A stretch of 64,000 nucleotides of DNA. Origin: VRUE01 sp963704515. GTDB taxonomy: Bacteria; Actinomycetota; Thermoleophilia; Solirubrobacterales; 70-9. Every line of letters begins with the position of its first letter. Within the stretch, counting starts at the first letter, position 1. This document shows positions 18,112 to 31,406 of the stretch, piece by piece. A model generated the notes under the pieces. The model was not told where the DNA came from. It searched no databases and saw nothing but the letters and a program-made list of their open reading frames with translations. Both the position numbers and the translations under genes were made by a program. The DNA lies in assembly GCA_963704515.1 (NCBI GenBank), contig OY969913.1, positions 1,798,001-1,862,000 of the forward strand, given 5' to 3'.

Positions 18112-19275
18112 GTGTCCGACCTGACGCGCAACGCCGTTGACGTGCTGCCCGCGGGGATGCTCGCCGAGCAACTGGCCGCCGGGCGACCGCTGCGGGTGAA
18201 GCTCGGCATCGATCCGACCACGCCCGACATCCACCTCGGCCATACGGTCGTGCTCGAGAAGCTGCGCGAGTTCCAGGAGGCCGGGCACCGGGTCGTGCTG
18301 ATCGTCGGCGACTTCACCGCGCGGGTCGGCGACCCCAGCGGCCGTTCCGCGCAGCGCCCGCTGCCCTCGCCCGAGGAGATCGAGGCCAACGCCGCGACCT
18401 ACCAGGAGCAGGCCTTCAAGGTGCTCGACCGCGAGCGGACCGAGGTGCGCTTCAACAGCGAGTGGTTGCGGATGGCGCCCGAGGAGCTGCTTGGGCTGCT
18501 GGCGCAGACGACCGTCGCCCGCCTGATCGAGCGCGACGACTTCCAGAAGCGGCTCGCCGCCGGGGCGCCGATCGCCGCCCTCGAGCTGCTCTACCCGCTG
18601 CTGCAGGGCTACGACTCGGTCGCGGTCGAGGCCGACGTCGAGTTGGGGGGGACCGACCAGAAGTTCAACCTGCTCTTCGGCCGCGACATCCAGGCCGCCT
18701 ACGGGCAGAAGCCGCAGTCGATCGTGACGATGCCGATCCTGGTCGGGACCGACGGCGAGCGCAAGATGAGCAAGTCGCTGGGCAACTACATCGGCGTCAC
18801 CGAGGCGCCCGAGGAGATGTTCGGCAAGGCGATGCGCGTTCCCGACGCGGCGATGTCCGACTACTACCGCCTTGTGCTCGGCGCCGAGCCGCCGGCCGGG
18901 GCGCCGCCGAACGAGGCCAAGCGGGCGCTCGGGCGCGCCATCGTCGAGCGCTTCCACGACCCGGCGGCGGCCGCTGCGGCGGAGGAGCACTTCGACCGGC
19001 TCTTCGTCGAGCGCGGCATCCCCGACGACGTCGAGGAGCTCGACCTTGCTCCCTACCTGGGCGAGAACGGCGGCGCCGTGCACCTGCCCGCGCTGATGGC
19101 CGGCGCCTTCGGGATCAGCTCGAGCGAGGCCCGCCGCCTGATCAAGCAGGGGGGCGCAAAGCTTGACGGGGAGCCGATTGCGGCCGATGTTCTCGACCTC
19201 GCAGCGGCCGAGCTCGACGGTCGCGTCCTGCAGGCCGGCAAGCGTCGCTTCCGCCGCCTGCGCGCCGTCGCCTAG
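18112..19275 (+). CDS. tyrS: Tyrosyl-tRNA synthetase
   Basis: 387-residue class I synthetase. The HIGH-type motif is DIHLGHTVV, KMSKS appears as RKMSKSLGN, and a C-terminal S4-like RNA-binding domain ends the protein (about residues 325-387: ISSSEARRLIKQGGAKLDGE). GTG 18112 is in leaderless position behind TAGCAT. No T-box leader is possible at that spacing. It is followed by the rRNA operon promoter. Confidence 0.96.
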   Translation: MSDLTRNAVDVLPAGMLAEQLAAGRPLRVKLGIDPTTPDIHLGHTVVLEKLREFQEAGHRVVLIVGDFTARVGDPSGRSAQRPLPSPEEIEANAATYQEQAFKVLDRERTEVRFNSEWLRMAPEELLGLLAQTTVARLIERDDFQKRLAAGAPIAALELLYPLLQGYDSVAVEADVELGGTDQKFNLLFGRDIQAAYGQKPQSIVTMPILVGTDGERKMSKSLGNYIGVTEAPEEMFGKAMRVPDAAMSDYYRLVLGAEPPAGAPPNEAKRALGRAIVERFHDPAAAAAAEEHFDRLFVERGIPDDVEELDLAPYLGENGGAVHLPALMAGAFGISSSEARRLIKQGGAKLDGEPIAADVLDLAAAELDGRVLQAGKRRFRRLRAVA

Positions 19276-19281
19276 GGCCAC

Positions 19282-19310
19282 TATGCAAACCGCCGGCGTG
19301 GCGCTATACT
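19282..19310 (+). promoter_or_regulatory. rRNA operon promoter
   Basis: TATACT at 19305-19310 is a strong -10; the matching -35 position (19282-19287, TATGCA) is poor. It lies 35 bases after tyrS and about 260 before the 16S gene. The 19311-19569 leader contains boxA and several hairpins, among them CGCCG/CGGCG near 19506-19527, but no ORF. Confidence 0.6.
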
Positions 19311-19385
19311 CCTTCGTCCCTCTGGGCAAGGCCCTGTGCCTGGCCCGTGCGTAAAGAGCGGCGAGTCCCGCCGTCAAGGCGCAGC

Positions 19386-19400
19386 GGTCTTTGAAAACTG
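19386..19400 (+). promoter_or_regulatory. boxA antitermination site of rRNA leader
   Basis: GGTCTTTGAAAACTG matches the boxA type (TGCTCTTTGA) found in rRNA leaders, where NusB/S10 load for antitermination. A related CCTTGAAAACTG stands in the 16S-23S spacer near 21234. Confidence 0.6.
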
Positions 19401-19569
19401 AGCAGCGTGCACTCCGCGGGCCGGATTGGCCTGTGGATTGTTTGAGCCCGATCCACTCGGTGCGCCAGCGCGCCGGGTGGTCTGATTTACCCGTCATGCC
19501 GGTCGCCGAGTATGTGTACCCGGCGATTTGCAATTTGCCAGGCATGACAGCTCTCTGTAAGAAGTACCT

Positions 19570-21116
<1,547 letters not shown>

Positions 21117-21333
21117 AGGGAGATTTCTCTAGAACGTCGACCGGGCTCCTCAGCGTCTCCATGGCGCTGAGTACGCTGCTCAGTTTTGAGAGACCGCCGG
21201 CGGCAGTCCGTCGCCGCGTGCGCCTCGGTGGACCTTGAAAACTGTACAAGGCCAATAATCGAGATCCGCTAGGCGGATTTTGAGGGTAATTTAATTATGA
21301 CCTGCACACGTTAGTTGTGTGCGGGTTGCTCAC
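21117..21333 (+). other. 16S-23S internal transcribed spacer without tRNA
   Basis: About 217 bases. Hairpins such as CTCAGCG/CGCTGAG (near 21152-21174) and a second boxA-like site are visible. I see no acceptor stem, T-loop or anticodon arm of tRNA-Ile or tRNA-Ala, which many bacteria carry here. No ORF. Confidence 0.8.
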
Positions 21334-24333
<3,000 letters not shown>

Positions 24334-24393
24334 ATGTTTTTACCTTTTGGCCTTGTGCGGTTTTCAAGCTCCACCGGGGCCGTCTCGCAATAT

Positions 24394-24512
24394 TTCCGGT
24401 GGTGCATAGCGAGAGGGAAACACCTCTTCCCATTCCGAACAGAGCAGTTAAGCCTCTCAGCGCCGATGGTACTTGGAGGGCAACCTCCTGGGAGAGTAGG
24501 TCGCCGCCGGTT
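24394..24512 (+). rRNA. rrf: 5S ribosomal RNA
   Basis: About 119 bases. Terminal helix CCGGTGG (24396-24402) with CCGCCGG (24504-24510). Contains CCCATTCCGAACAGAGCAGTT and GCGCCGATGGTA, both diagnostic. It closes the operon about 60 bases after 23S. Confidence 0.96.
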
Positions 24513-24515
24513 CTT

Positions 24516-24699
24516 AAGTCGATTGAAGCGAGTGAGTCGAATTCCCGCAGCCACGGATGACGCGTCTGGTGCGGCGCTGGATCGTCACCCGTGGCCTTGC
24601 GCGTAGCGCTGCTACGCGCTGCGGACACGTGCGCCGCCCAGCTTGACCAGCCGCGCCCCCGCGGCCACGTCAATTCGCCTCAATCGCTTCAACCGACTT
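24516..24699. repeat. Multi-stem structured element after the rRNA operon
   Basis: Outer 28-base arms 24516-24543 and 24672-24699 pair at 25 positions. Inside are three further stems: 24551-24562 with 24583-24594 (11 pairs, one mismatch), 24599-24607 with 24611-24619 (9 pairs, loop of 3), and 24651-24655 with 24660-24664. The right arm contains the last codons and TGA stop of the hydrolase on the minus strand. It could be the rRNA operon terminator, a non-coding RNA, or a small mobile element. No second copy in the window. Confidence 0.65.
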
Positions 24700-25831
24700 T
24701 CTGCTCTAGGAAGCGGCTAAGTCGATGGTCATACAGGGTTGGGTTTATGTTCCAGGCTTCTGTGTGGCCGCCGATTGGGACTCGGTCGAAGGTTACCCAT
24801 GCGGGTAGCTCCCGGGCGAATTCTTCGCTGGTTGAGATGGGGACCAGTTCGTCTTCAGCGGTGTGGAAGAGGAGGATCGGGAGGTGGAAGGCGTCCGGGT
24901 GGTCCAGGGCGTTCAGGCTGGTCCAGTCGGGGCTGATGCGGGCGTCTATGGTCCACTCGACCGGGAGGGCCAGGAAGCTTGGGAGGCTCATCTGTTCGGC
25001 GTTGAACTCGAAGATCGATTTCCAGTCGAGGACTGGGGCGTCTAGGACGAGGCCGGCGACCTTGGAGGCCAGGGGGGAGCGCTGCATGAACTGGGTGATC
25101 ACGACGCCGCCCATCGAGTAGCCGATCAGGACGATTCGCTTGGCGCCGGCGTCGAGGGCGTAGTTGACGGCGGCGGCCAGGTCGCGCCACTCGGTTTCTC
25201 CGAGGTGGTAGAGGCCGTCGGGACTCTTCGGGGCACCGAGGTCGTTGCGGTAGGAGATCAGCAGGGACGTCAGGTCGAGGCGGCGCAGGGTGGGGGCTAT
25301 GCGGAGGTCGTTCTCACGGTTGTCGTTGTGACCGTGGACGACTATCGCCCAGGTGCGGCCGGGGCTCTTGGCCGGAGGTATCTCCCAAGCGGGCATCGGG
25401 CCCAGTTCATCGGGAACGCCGACCGAGTGGAATGGGAGGTCCAGGCTTTGTCGGGGATCGCCGGCGTAGACGTGGCTGTCGAAGCCGACCTTGATGTCCG
25501 GCACGAGGTAGCCCTGCACATCCGTGACGCGACGGGTAACCGTGTTCGATCTCTCCCCGAGGATCCGGCCGACGATCGCGTGGCCGGCCTGCCAGTCGAG
25601 CCCGTACAAGCCGGGCTGTTCGCTGTGCTCGTCGCGTGAGAGGACGATGCGGCCGGGCTGGACGGCTTCGACGCGTGTTTCCAGCGGCCACTCGGAGTGA
25701 TCGGGGACGATCGCCACCGCGGCGAAGTGCCAGCTGGCGGCGACCGCCAAAGCGACCGCGAGCACCGCGACGACGACCAGGGCCGTGACCAGGCGGAGGT
25801 GCCGCCGCAGCCAGGCCCGCGTCGTCGCCAC
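24689..25831 (-). CDS. Membrane-anchored alpha/beta hydrolase
   Basis: 380 residues. An N-terminal signal anchor (about 13-38) is followed by an outside alpha/beta hydrolase domain: oxyanion region VVHGHNDNREND, nucleophile elbow GYSMGG, acid in LLFHTAEDELVP and His near GGHTEAWN. Substrate is unknown; an esterase or peptidase-like role is possible. GTG 25831 follows the stop of a small upstream gene with no gap. The stop codon lies within the arm of the structured element behind 5S rRNA. Confidence 0.85.
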   Translation of the reverse strand: MATTRAWLRRHLRLVTALVVVAVLAVALAVAASWHFAAVAIVPDHSEWPLETRVEAVQPGRIVLSRDEHSEQPGLYGLDWQAGHAIVGRILGERSNTVTRRVTDVQGYLVPDIKVGFDSHVYAGDPRQSLDLPFHSVGVPDELGPMPAWEIPPAKSPGRTWAIVVHGHNDNRENDLRIAPTLRRLDLTSLLISYRNDLGAPKSPDGLYHLGETEWRDLAAAVNYALDAGAKRIVLIGYSMGGVVITQFMQRSPLASKVAGLVLDAPVLDWKSIFEFNAEQMSLPSFLALPVEWTIDARISPDWTSLNALDHPDAFHLPILLFHTAEDELVPISTSEEFARELPAWVTFDRVPIGGHTEAWNINPTLYDHRLSRFLEQKVG

Positions 25832-26032
25832 CTAGGCGTGGGTGGCGAAGTGGTCGATCGCGGCGCGCCAGGACCCGGTGCTGCGCGCCGCGCCCTGCCT
25901 GGAACGCGTCTCACAAGGGCGGGGAGCCGCTTCGACCCGCTCGAATCCGTACTCGCCGAGGGTGGCGAAATCGATCGTCAGATCAATAGTGTCGGCCAAG
26001 CGGTCTGTAAGTGTTTGCTTAGAATCGAACAT
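25832..26032 (-). CDS. Small protein, unknown function
   Basis: 66 residues, beginning MFDSKQTLTDRLADTIDLTI and continuing DFATLGEYGFERVE; then a basic, low-complexity tail. Not recognised. Real-gene evidence: TAGATT stands 8 bases before the ATG (leaderless arrangement used throughout this window) and the stop abuts the start of the hydrolase. A longer reading upstream would run into the neighbouring hydrolase gene and is rejected. Confidence 0.6.
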   Translation of the reverse strand: MFDSKQTLTDRLADTIDLTIDFATLGEYGFERVEAAPRPCETRSRQGAARSTGSWRAAIDHFATHA

Positions 26033-26093
26033 GGGTTCGTAATCTAGGAAGGCCCTCGGACGGCACCTGGAATCTGCATGCAGTCTTGCACGT

Positions 26094-27068
26094 CTATCTG
26101 GATTTTGGCTTTCCGGCTGGTTTTTTGGCCTTCGCCGCCTTGCGTTGCCGCTGGAAGCCGAGGACCAACGCGGAGGCGAGCGCCGGTTTCTCGACGTTGG
26201 GCGAGTGGCCGGCACCGGCGATCAGCTTGGTGCGTGTGCCGGGATAGGTCGCGCGGTATTCGGCGAGCCGCTTGGCGGGTTCGTTGACGATCTGCTCCTC
26301 GGCGCCCATCATCACCAGCAGCGGCTTGCCGGTTTCCTTGATCCGCTGGTCGAGCGGCTCTTCCTTGGTGTAGTCGTCGAAGGCCGTGGGCGAGTCGTCG
26401 TAGGCGCTGAAGTTCATCCGGTCGACGTCTTCGACGAATTCATGGGGAACGTCATAGCCGGGAGCGAAGGCGACCTCGAGGCCCTTCTTCACCGCGAAGT
26501 CGGGCTTGACCCGCCAGAAGAACTCGCCGATCACCGGGGCGAAGCCGAGCTTGGCGACGAAGCCGAGGTCGCCGCTTTCATGGGTCGGAGGCGTGTCGAC
26601 GATCACCACGCGGTTGACCAGCCGTGGCGACTGCTGGGCGAGGGCGACGGCCACGGCGCCGCCGAGCGAGTGGCCGACGATCTCGGCGTCGGTCACGCCC
26701 AGCTTGGCCAGTGCCTGGGCCACCAGGTCGGCCTGGTTGGAGACCGAGTAGCCCGAGGTCGGCTTTTCCGAGCCACCGTGGCCGAGCAGGTCGACGGCGA
26801 CGACCCGGTGGGCGCGCGCCAGCCGGGGCGTCATCCGGTTCCACCAGTTGATCGCGCAGGTGAAGCAGTGGATCAGGACGATCGGTTCGCCGCTCCGCGG
26901 GCCTTGTTCGACCACCTCGAGCTTGCCGCCCTGTAGATCGAGGACCCTGCCGCCCGGTTCGGTGACGCCGGCGGGCTTGGTTTCGCCGTCGACGATCAGC
27001 GTGTTGAGGCCGAGCAGAACGGCGATCGCGAGCACCGCCCCGATCAGGATCTTCCAGCCTCGCCGCAT
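26094..27068 (-). CDS. Alpha/beta hydrolase with N-terminal signal anchor
   Basis: 324 residues. Hydrophobic anchor about residues 6-26; alpha/beta hydrolase fold with the oxyanion stretch VLIHCFTCAINWWNRM, VVAVDLLGHGGSEKP, nucleophile GHSLGG and catalytic His in GAGHSPNVEKPAL; a basic Lys/Ala/Pro tail ends the protein. Looks like the epoxide-hydrolase/haloperoxidase-like group, substrate unknown. TAGGGT lies 10 bases before ATG 27068, suggesting a leaderless start. Divergent from murA. Confidence 0.88.
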   Translation of the reverse strand: MRRGWKILIGAVLAIAVLLGLNTLIVDGETKPAGVTEPGGRVLDLQGGKLEVVEQGPRSGEPIVLIHCFTCAINWWNRMTPRLARAHRVVAVDLLGHGGSEKPTSGYSVSNQADLVAQALAKLGVTDAEIVGHSLGGAVAVALAQQSPRLVNRVVIVDTPPTHESGDLGFVAKLGFAPVIGEFFWRVKPDFAVKKGLEVAFAPGYDVPHEFVEDVDRMNFSAYDDSPTAFDDYTKEEPLDQRIKETGKPLLVMMGAEEQIVNEPAKRLAEYRATYPGTRTKLIAGAGHSPNVEKPALASALVLGFQRQRKAAKAKKPAGKPKSR

Positions 27069-27124
27069 GCCGGTCGTTACCCTAGCCGGAGAATGACGAC
27101 CGGGCGCGAATAGGTGTCGTAGAG

Positions 27125-28423
27125 ATGGAGAAATTCGTCATCCGAGGCGGGGTGCCGCTCTCCGGCGAGCTGACCGTCGCCGGCAATAAGAACGCGGCCC
27201 TGCCGATCCTCGCCGCCTGCCTGCTCACCGAGGAGGAGGTGCTGCTGCACCGGGTGCCGCGGATCCGCGACACCGAGGCCCAGATCGCCCTGCTCGAGCA
27301 GCTTGGCGTCGCGGTCGAGTGGGTGGCCGACAACAGCGTCCGGCTCTGCGCCGCGGGCGTCACCGAGGTGACCGTCGACGAGGAGCTCTCCAAGCAGATC
27401 CGCGCCTCCTTCCTGCTCGCCGGGCCGCTGCTCGCCCGCTTCGGCGAGGCCCGGATGCCTCCACCGGGCGGCGACTTCATCGGCCGTCGCCGGCTCGACG
27501 CCCACCTCGACGCCTTCGCCGACCTCGGCGCCCGGGTCGACGGCGATCGCTGGATCGAGCTTTCCGCGCCCGCCGACGGCCTCGCGCCCTGCGCGATCTT
27601 CATGGACGAGCCCTCGGTGATGGGCACCGAGAACGCGCTGATGGCGGCCGCGCTGACCCCTGGGCCGACGACGATCTCCAACGCCGCCTGCGAGCCGCAC
27701 GTCCAGGACCTCGCCCGCATGCTCTGCGCGATGGGCGCCCAGGTCGACGGGATTGGCTCCAACGTGATGACCGTCCACGGCCGCGACCGCCTCGGCGGCG
27801 CCGAGCACACGATCTCCGCCGATCACATCGAGGTCGGCAGCTTCATGGCGCTCGCCGCGGCGACCGGGGGGGAGCTGCGCATCCGCGACGTCGAGCCGCT
27901 CGACCTGCTGATGATCTGCCGCCAGTTTCGGCGCCTTGGGCTGCGCTCGGAGATCGAGGGACGCGACGTGCTCGTCTCGCCCGGGCAGCGACTCTGCATC
28001 AAGGCCGACCTCGGCGACGCGATCCCGAAGATCGAGGATGGGCCTTGGCCGGCCTTCCCCGCCGACCTGACCTCGATCGCCCTCGCCCTCGCCACGCAGG
28101 CGGACGGCGAGATCCTGATCTTCGAGAAGATGTTCGAGAACCGCCTCTTCTTCGTCGACAAGCTGGTCGCGATGGGCGCTCGGATCACGCTTTGCGATCC
28201 CCACAGGGCGATCGTCAGTGGTCCGAGCCGGCTTCACGGCGAACGCGTCGAGAGCCCCGACATCCGCGCCGGGATGGCGATGCTCATCGCCGCCCTGGCG
28301 GCGGAGGGCACTTCGGAGATCGGCAACATCCGCCAGATCGACCGCGGCTACGAGCAGATCGACGAGCGCCTGCGCGGCCTCGGAGCGCGGATTGAACGGG
28401 TCTCCTCAGAGGTCCCCGCCTGA
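27125..28423 (+). CDS. murA: UDP-N-acetylglucosamine 1-carboxyvinyltransferase
   Basis: 432-residue EPT-fold enzyme, first committed step of peptidoglycan synthesis (enolpyruvyl transfer from PEP). N-terminal VAGNKNAALPILAACLL and RQIDRGYEQIDERLRGLGA near the end are diagnostic. The active-site loop reads MPPPGGDFIGRRR, with Asp117 where most bacteria have the fosfomycin-binding Cys; mycobacterial and chlamydial MurA share this Asp and are fosfomycin resistant. ATG 27125 has no Shine-Dalgarno; TAGGTG lies 8 bases upstream. Confidence 0.97.
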   Translation: MEKFVIRGGVPLSGELTVAGNKNAALPILAACLLTEEEVLLHRVPRIRDTEAQIALLEQLGVAVEWVADNSVRLCAAGVTEVTVDEELSKQIRASFLLAGPLLARFGEARMPPPGGDFIGRRRLDAHLDAFADLGARVDGDRWIELSAPADGLAPCAIFMDEPSVMGTENALMAAALTPGPTTISNAACEPHVQDLARMLCAMGAQVDGIGSNVMTVHGRDRLGGAEHTISADHIEVGSFMALAAATGGELRIRDVEPLDLLMICRQFRRLGLRSEIEGRDVLVSPGQRLCIKADLGDAIPKIEDGPWPAFPADLTSIALALATQADGEILIFEKMFENRLFFVDKLVAMGARITLCDPHRAIVSGPSRLHGERVESPDIRAGMAMLIAALAAEGTSEIGNIRQIDRGYEQIDERLRGLGARIERVSSEVPA

Positions 28424-28446
28424 GGGGGCCTGCGCCCTCGCTCTCG

Positions 28447-28459
28447 TAAGGTCCCGTCG
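28447..28459 (+). promoter_or_regulatory. Leaderless promoter of the his operon
   Basis: TAAGGT at 28447-28452 stands 7 bases before ATG 28460 of hisZ, putting the transcript start at or next to the ATG. No Shine-Dalgarno and no clear -35. No histidine-rich leader peptide could therefore precede hisZ from this promoter. Confidence 0.6.
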
Positions 28460-29458
28460 ATGATCCATCCCATCCCCCCAGGGACCCGCGATGTGCTGCC
28501 CGACGAGATGCGCGAGCTGCGCCGCCTGCACTTGGCGATGATCGAGGTCTTCGAGGCGCGCGGCTACGGCGAGGTGGCGACGCCGGCGATCGAGTACGAC
28601 GAGGTGCTGGCGCGCGGCGACGGGCGCACCGCCGGCAGCGCCTACCGCTTCTTCGACGAGCGCGGCGACCTGCTCGCCCTGCGCTCCGACATGACCGTGC
28701 CGATCGCCCGCCTGGTGGCGAGCCGCTACGCCGGGGCGGAGATGCCCCTGCGCCTCTGCTACCTGGCGAACGCCTTCCGGGCGGTGCGCCCGCAGCGCGG
28801 CCAGATGCGCGAGTTCGCCCAGGCCGGGGTCGAGCTGATCGGCGCGCCCGCTCCGGCCGGGACGGCCGAGGTGGTCGAGGTGCTGGAGGCGACGCTCGAC
28901 GCCGCCGGGCTGAACCGGGCGGTGATCGGGCTCGGCGACGCGGATCTCTACCGGCAGCTGCTGACCGAGCTGGGGATCGAGGGCGAGGCGCGCGAGGCGG
29001 TGCTCGGCCGGCTCGCCGCCCACGACCTCGTCGGGCTCGAGGTCGAGCTCTCCGAGATAGAGGGGATCGGCGACGAGCAGATCGCCACCTGCGTGGCGCT
29101 CTCGCAGCTGCGCGGCGGCAAAGAGGCGCTCGAGCAGGCGCGCTCGCTCGGCGGCGAGGCGGTCGAACGGGCCACGGCTCGCCTCGGCGAAACCTTCGAG
29201 GCGCTGGAGCAGCGCGGCGTGGCCGACCGGGTGCAGATCGACCTCGGTCTGCTGCGCCACCTCGGCTACTACAGCGGCGCGATCCTCGAGGTCTACGACC
29301 CGGCGCTCGGGCACGTGCTCGGTGGCGGCGGCCGCTACGACGAGCTGCTGCGCCGCTTCGGGCTCGACCTGCCGGCGGCCGGCTTCGCCCTCTACCTGGA
29401 GCGCGTCCACGTCGCCCAGATGGAGGAGGAGTCGCGGGCCAGGGAGACGGGCTCGTGA
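28460..29458 (+). CDS. hisZ: ATP phosphoribosyltransferase regulatory subunit
   Basis: 332-residue HisRS paralogue that activates and confers histidine feedback on short-form HisG. It has a class II synthetase-like core (PPGTRDVLPDEM, LRSDMTVPIARL, FRAVRPQRGQMREFAQAGVEL) but lacks the anticodon-binding domain of HisRS, and LGGGGRYDELLRRFG near the end. The adjacent hisG is the short form, so an octameric HisZG enzyme is expected. GTGA overlap with hisG. Confidence 0.93.
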   Translation: MIHPIPPGTRDVLPDEMRELRRLHLAMIEVFEARGYGEVATPAIEYDEVLARGDGRTAGSAYRFFDERGDLLALRSDMTVPIARLVASRYAGAEMPLRLCYLANAFRAVRPQRGQMREFAQAGVELIGAPAPAGTAEVVEVLEATLDAAGLNRAVIGLGDADLYRQLLTELGIEGEAREAVLGRLAAHDLVGLEVELSEIEGIGDEQIATCVALSQLRGGKEALEQARSLGGEAVERATARLGETFEALEQRGVADRVQIDLGLLRHLGYYSGAILEVYDPALGHVLGGGGRYDELLRRFGLDLPAAGFALYLERVHVAQMEEESRARETGS

Positions 29459-30135
29459 GCGTCGAGGTCGCCGGGCTGGGCCGGGCCAAGTCCGAGGGGC
29501 CGCTGAAGCTGGCGGTGCCGCGCGGCGCGCTGCTCGGCGAAACGCTCGACGCGCTCGACGCGGTCGGGATCGAGACCGCCGAGGTGCGCGGCGAGTCGCG
29601 CTCGCTGATCTTCGAGGGCAAGGGCATCACCCTGGTGACGATGCGGCCCTCCGATGTGCCGACCTACGTCGAGGCCGGCGCCGCCGACGTTGGCATCACC
29701 GGCAAGGACGTGCTGCTCGAGCAGGCCGACCGGGTGGTCTACGAGCTGCTCGACCTCGGCTTCGGCCGCTGCCGCATGGTGCTCGCCGGGCGCAAGGGCG
29801 ATGAGCGCCTCGGCGAAGCGCAGCGCCGCCTCGGCATGATGCGGATCGCGACCAAGTACCCGCGCACGGCCGAACGCCACTTCGAGGCCACCGGCCGCCA
29901 GGTCGAGGTGATCGAGGTCAAGGGCTCGGTCGAGCTCGCCCCGCTGATCGGCCTCGCCGACGGGATCGTCGACCTGGTCGCCACCGGCCGCACCCTGGAA
30001 GAGAACGACCTCGAGGTCCGCGAGGAGATCCTCGAGTGCACCGCGAGGTTCGTCGCGAACCGAGTCGCGCACAAGCTGCGGGCGCGCGAGGTCGACGGGC
30101 TCGCGGCGAAGCTGCGGGAGGCGATGGTGTCGTGA
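29455..30135 (+). CDS. hisG: ATP phosphoribosyltransferase, short form
   Basis: 226 residues, catalytic subunit of the first step of histidine synthesis. LAVPRGALLGETLDAL, ADVGITGKDVLLE and the PRPP-binding LVATGRTLEEN are visible. The C-terminal regulatory domain of long HisG is absent, as expected with hisZ directly upstream. GTG start in a GTGA overlap. Confidence 0.96.
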   Translation: MSVEVAGLGRAKSEGPLKLAVPRGALLGETLDALDAVGIETAEVRGESRSLIFEGKGITLVTMRPSDVPTYVEAGAADVGITGKDVLLEQADRVVYELLDLGFGRCRMVLAGRKGDERLGEAQRRLGMMRIATKYPRTAERHFEATGRQVEVIEVKGSVELAPLIGLADGIVDLVATGRTLEENDLEVREEILECTARFVANRVAHKLRAREVDGLAAKLREAMVS

Positions 30136-31406
30136 CGCCCAAAGAGTTCTTCTGGACCGATGCCGCCGACACCGCGGAGCAGCTCCGAATCTGGAGCGAA
30201 GGGGTGGTTCAACGGCCGCCTGAAGCGGAGATTCGCCGGATTGCAGACGAAGCCGGCAAAGGAGACGAGGCGCTGCTGATACTGACGAATCGCTTCGATG
30301 CGACGGAGACGCCGCGCGACTCAGTGAGCGTCGGAACGGACGAGGCCGCTGCAGCCCTGGCCGGTCTCGATCCGGCGCTACGCGAGTCGCTGGAGATCGC
30401 CGCGGGCAACGTCAGGGCGGTTGCCGAGGCCCAGCCTGCTCGGGTGCAACGCGTTACGGATCTATATGGACCCCAGCGCGTTGCGCTGCGCGAGGTGGCG
30501 GTCGGTTCAGCCGGGGTATATGCGCCCGGCGGGCGCGCCGCGTATCCGTCGAGCGTCCTGATGTGCGCGATCCCGGCCCGCACGGCCGGAGTGCGGCGAC
30601 TCGTTCTCGCCACTCCGCCGGGCCCTGATGGAAAGCTCAATCCACTGGTCCTGGCGGCGGCGGCTCTTGCCGAGGTCGATGAGATCTACGCGGTTGGCGG
30701 CGCCCAAGCGATCTTCGCCATGGCTTACGGCAGCGACTCGATTGAGCCAGTGGATGTGATCGCCGGGCCGGGCAATGCCTGGGTGCGTGAGGCGAAGCGG
30801 ATGGTCAGCGGCCGTGTCGGCATCGACTCACTTGCGGGGCCGTCTGAGCTGATGGTGGTTGCCGATGCAGACACCAACCTCGTGTGGGCCGCGCTCGACC
30901 TCTGCGCCCAAGCCGAGCACGGCGGAGACGGGCCGCTAATCGCTGCGGCGGCAGAGAAGGATGTGCTCGATGGGCTGGAGGCCCAGGTGAAGCGGGTTGC
31001 CGCCGACAACGAAATAGACGGCATGCCGCTCGCACTCGTCCGGGTTCCCAGTCTGAGCGACGCCGTCGAGCTTGCCAACGCCTTCGCGCCGGAGCACCTC
31101 GAGCTTCTGGTCGAGAACGCGACCGCGCTGGCCGAAACGGTCACCACCGCTGGTTGCGTCTTCGCGGGCGCCTACAGCGCCACCGCCTTCGGCGACTACA
31201 TCGCCGGCTCCAACCACGTGCTTCCCACGGGCGGCGCCGGTCGTTTCTCCGGTCCGCTTGGACCGGACGTCTTTCGTCGCAAGATCGCCACGGTGGAGAT
31301 CACCGCCGAGGCCGCTGCGAAGCTCGCCCCGCACGTCGATCGCATCGCTCGGGCGGAGGGATTCCCCGTGCACGGCGAGTCCGCGATGATTAGGACCGAA
31401 TCATGA
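30132..31406 (+). CDS. hisD: Histidinol dehydrogenase
   Basis: 424-residue Zn enzyme oxidising histidinol to histidine in two steps. Motifs: YAPGGRAAYPSSVLM, GGAQAIFAMAYG, AGPGNAWVREAKR, the metal-binding QAEHGGDG, and the catalytic FAPEHLEL. GTG 30132 overlaps the hisG stop. Base composition at the 5' half is slightly less GC-rich than in its neighbours, judged by eye. Confidence 0.97.
   Translation: MTPKEFFWTDAADTAEQLRIWSEGVVQRPPEAEIRRIADEAGKGDEALLILTNRFDATETPRDSVSVGTDEAAAALAGLDPALRESLEIAAGNVRAVAEAQPARVQRVTDLYGPQRVALREVAVGSAGVYAPGGRAAYPSSVLMCAIPARTAGVRRLVLATPPGPDGKLNPLVLAAAALAEVDEIYAVGGAQAIFAMAYGSDSIEPVDVIAGPGNAWVREAKRMVSGRVGIDSLAGPSELMVVADADTNLVWAALDLCAQAEHGGDGPLIAAAAEKDVLDGLEAQVKRVAADNEIDGMPLALVRVPSLSDAVELANAFAPEHLELLVENATALAETVTTAGCVFAGAYSATAFGDYIAGSNHVLPTGGAGRFSGPLGPDVFRRKIATVEITAEAAAKLAPHVDRIARAEGFPVHGESAMIRTES

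Noticed and set aside
21117..21333. tRNA gene in the 16S-23S spacer
   Set aside because: No cloverleaf, T-loop or acceptor stem could be found; only short hairpins.
25832..26215. 127-residue version of the small minus-strand protein
   Set aside because: The N-terminal extension overlaps the neighbouring hydrolase gene and is low complexity; ATG 26032 has a leaderless promoter.
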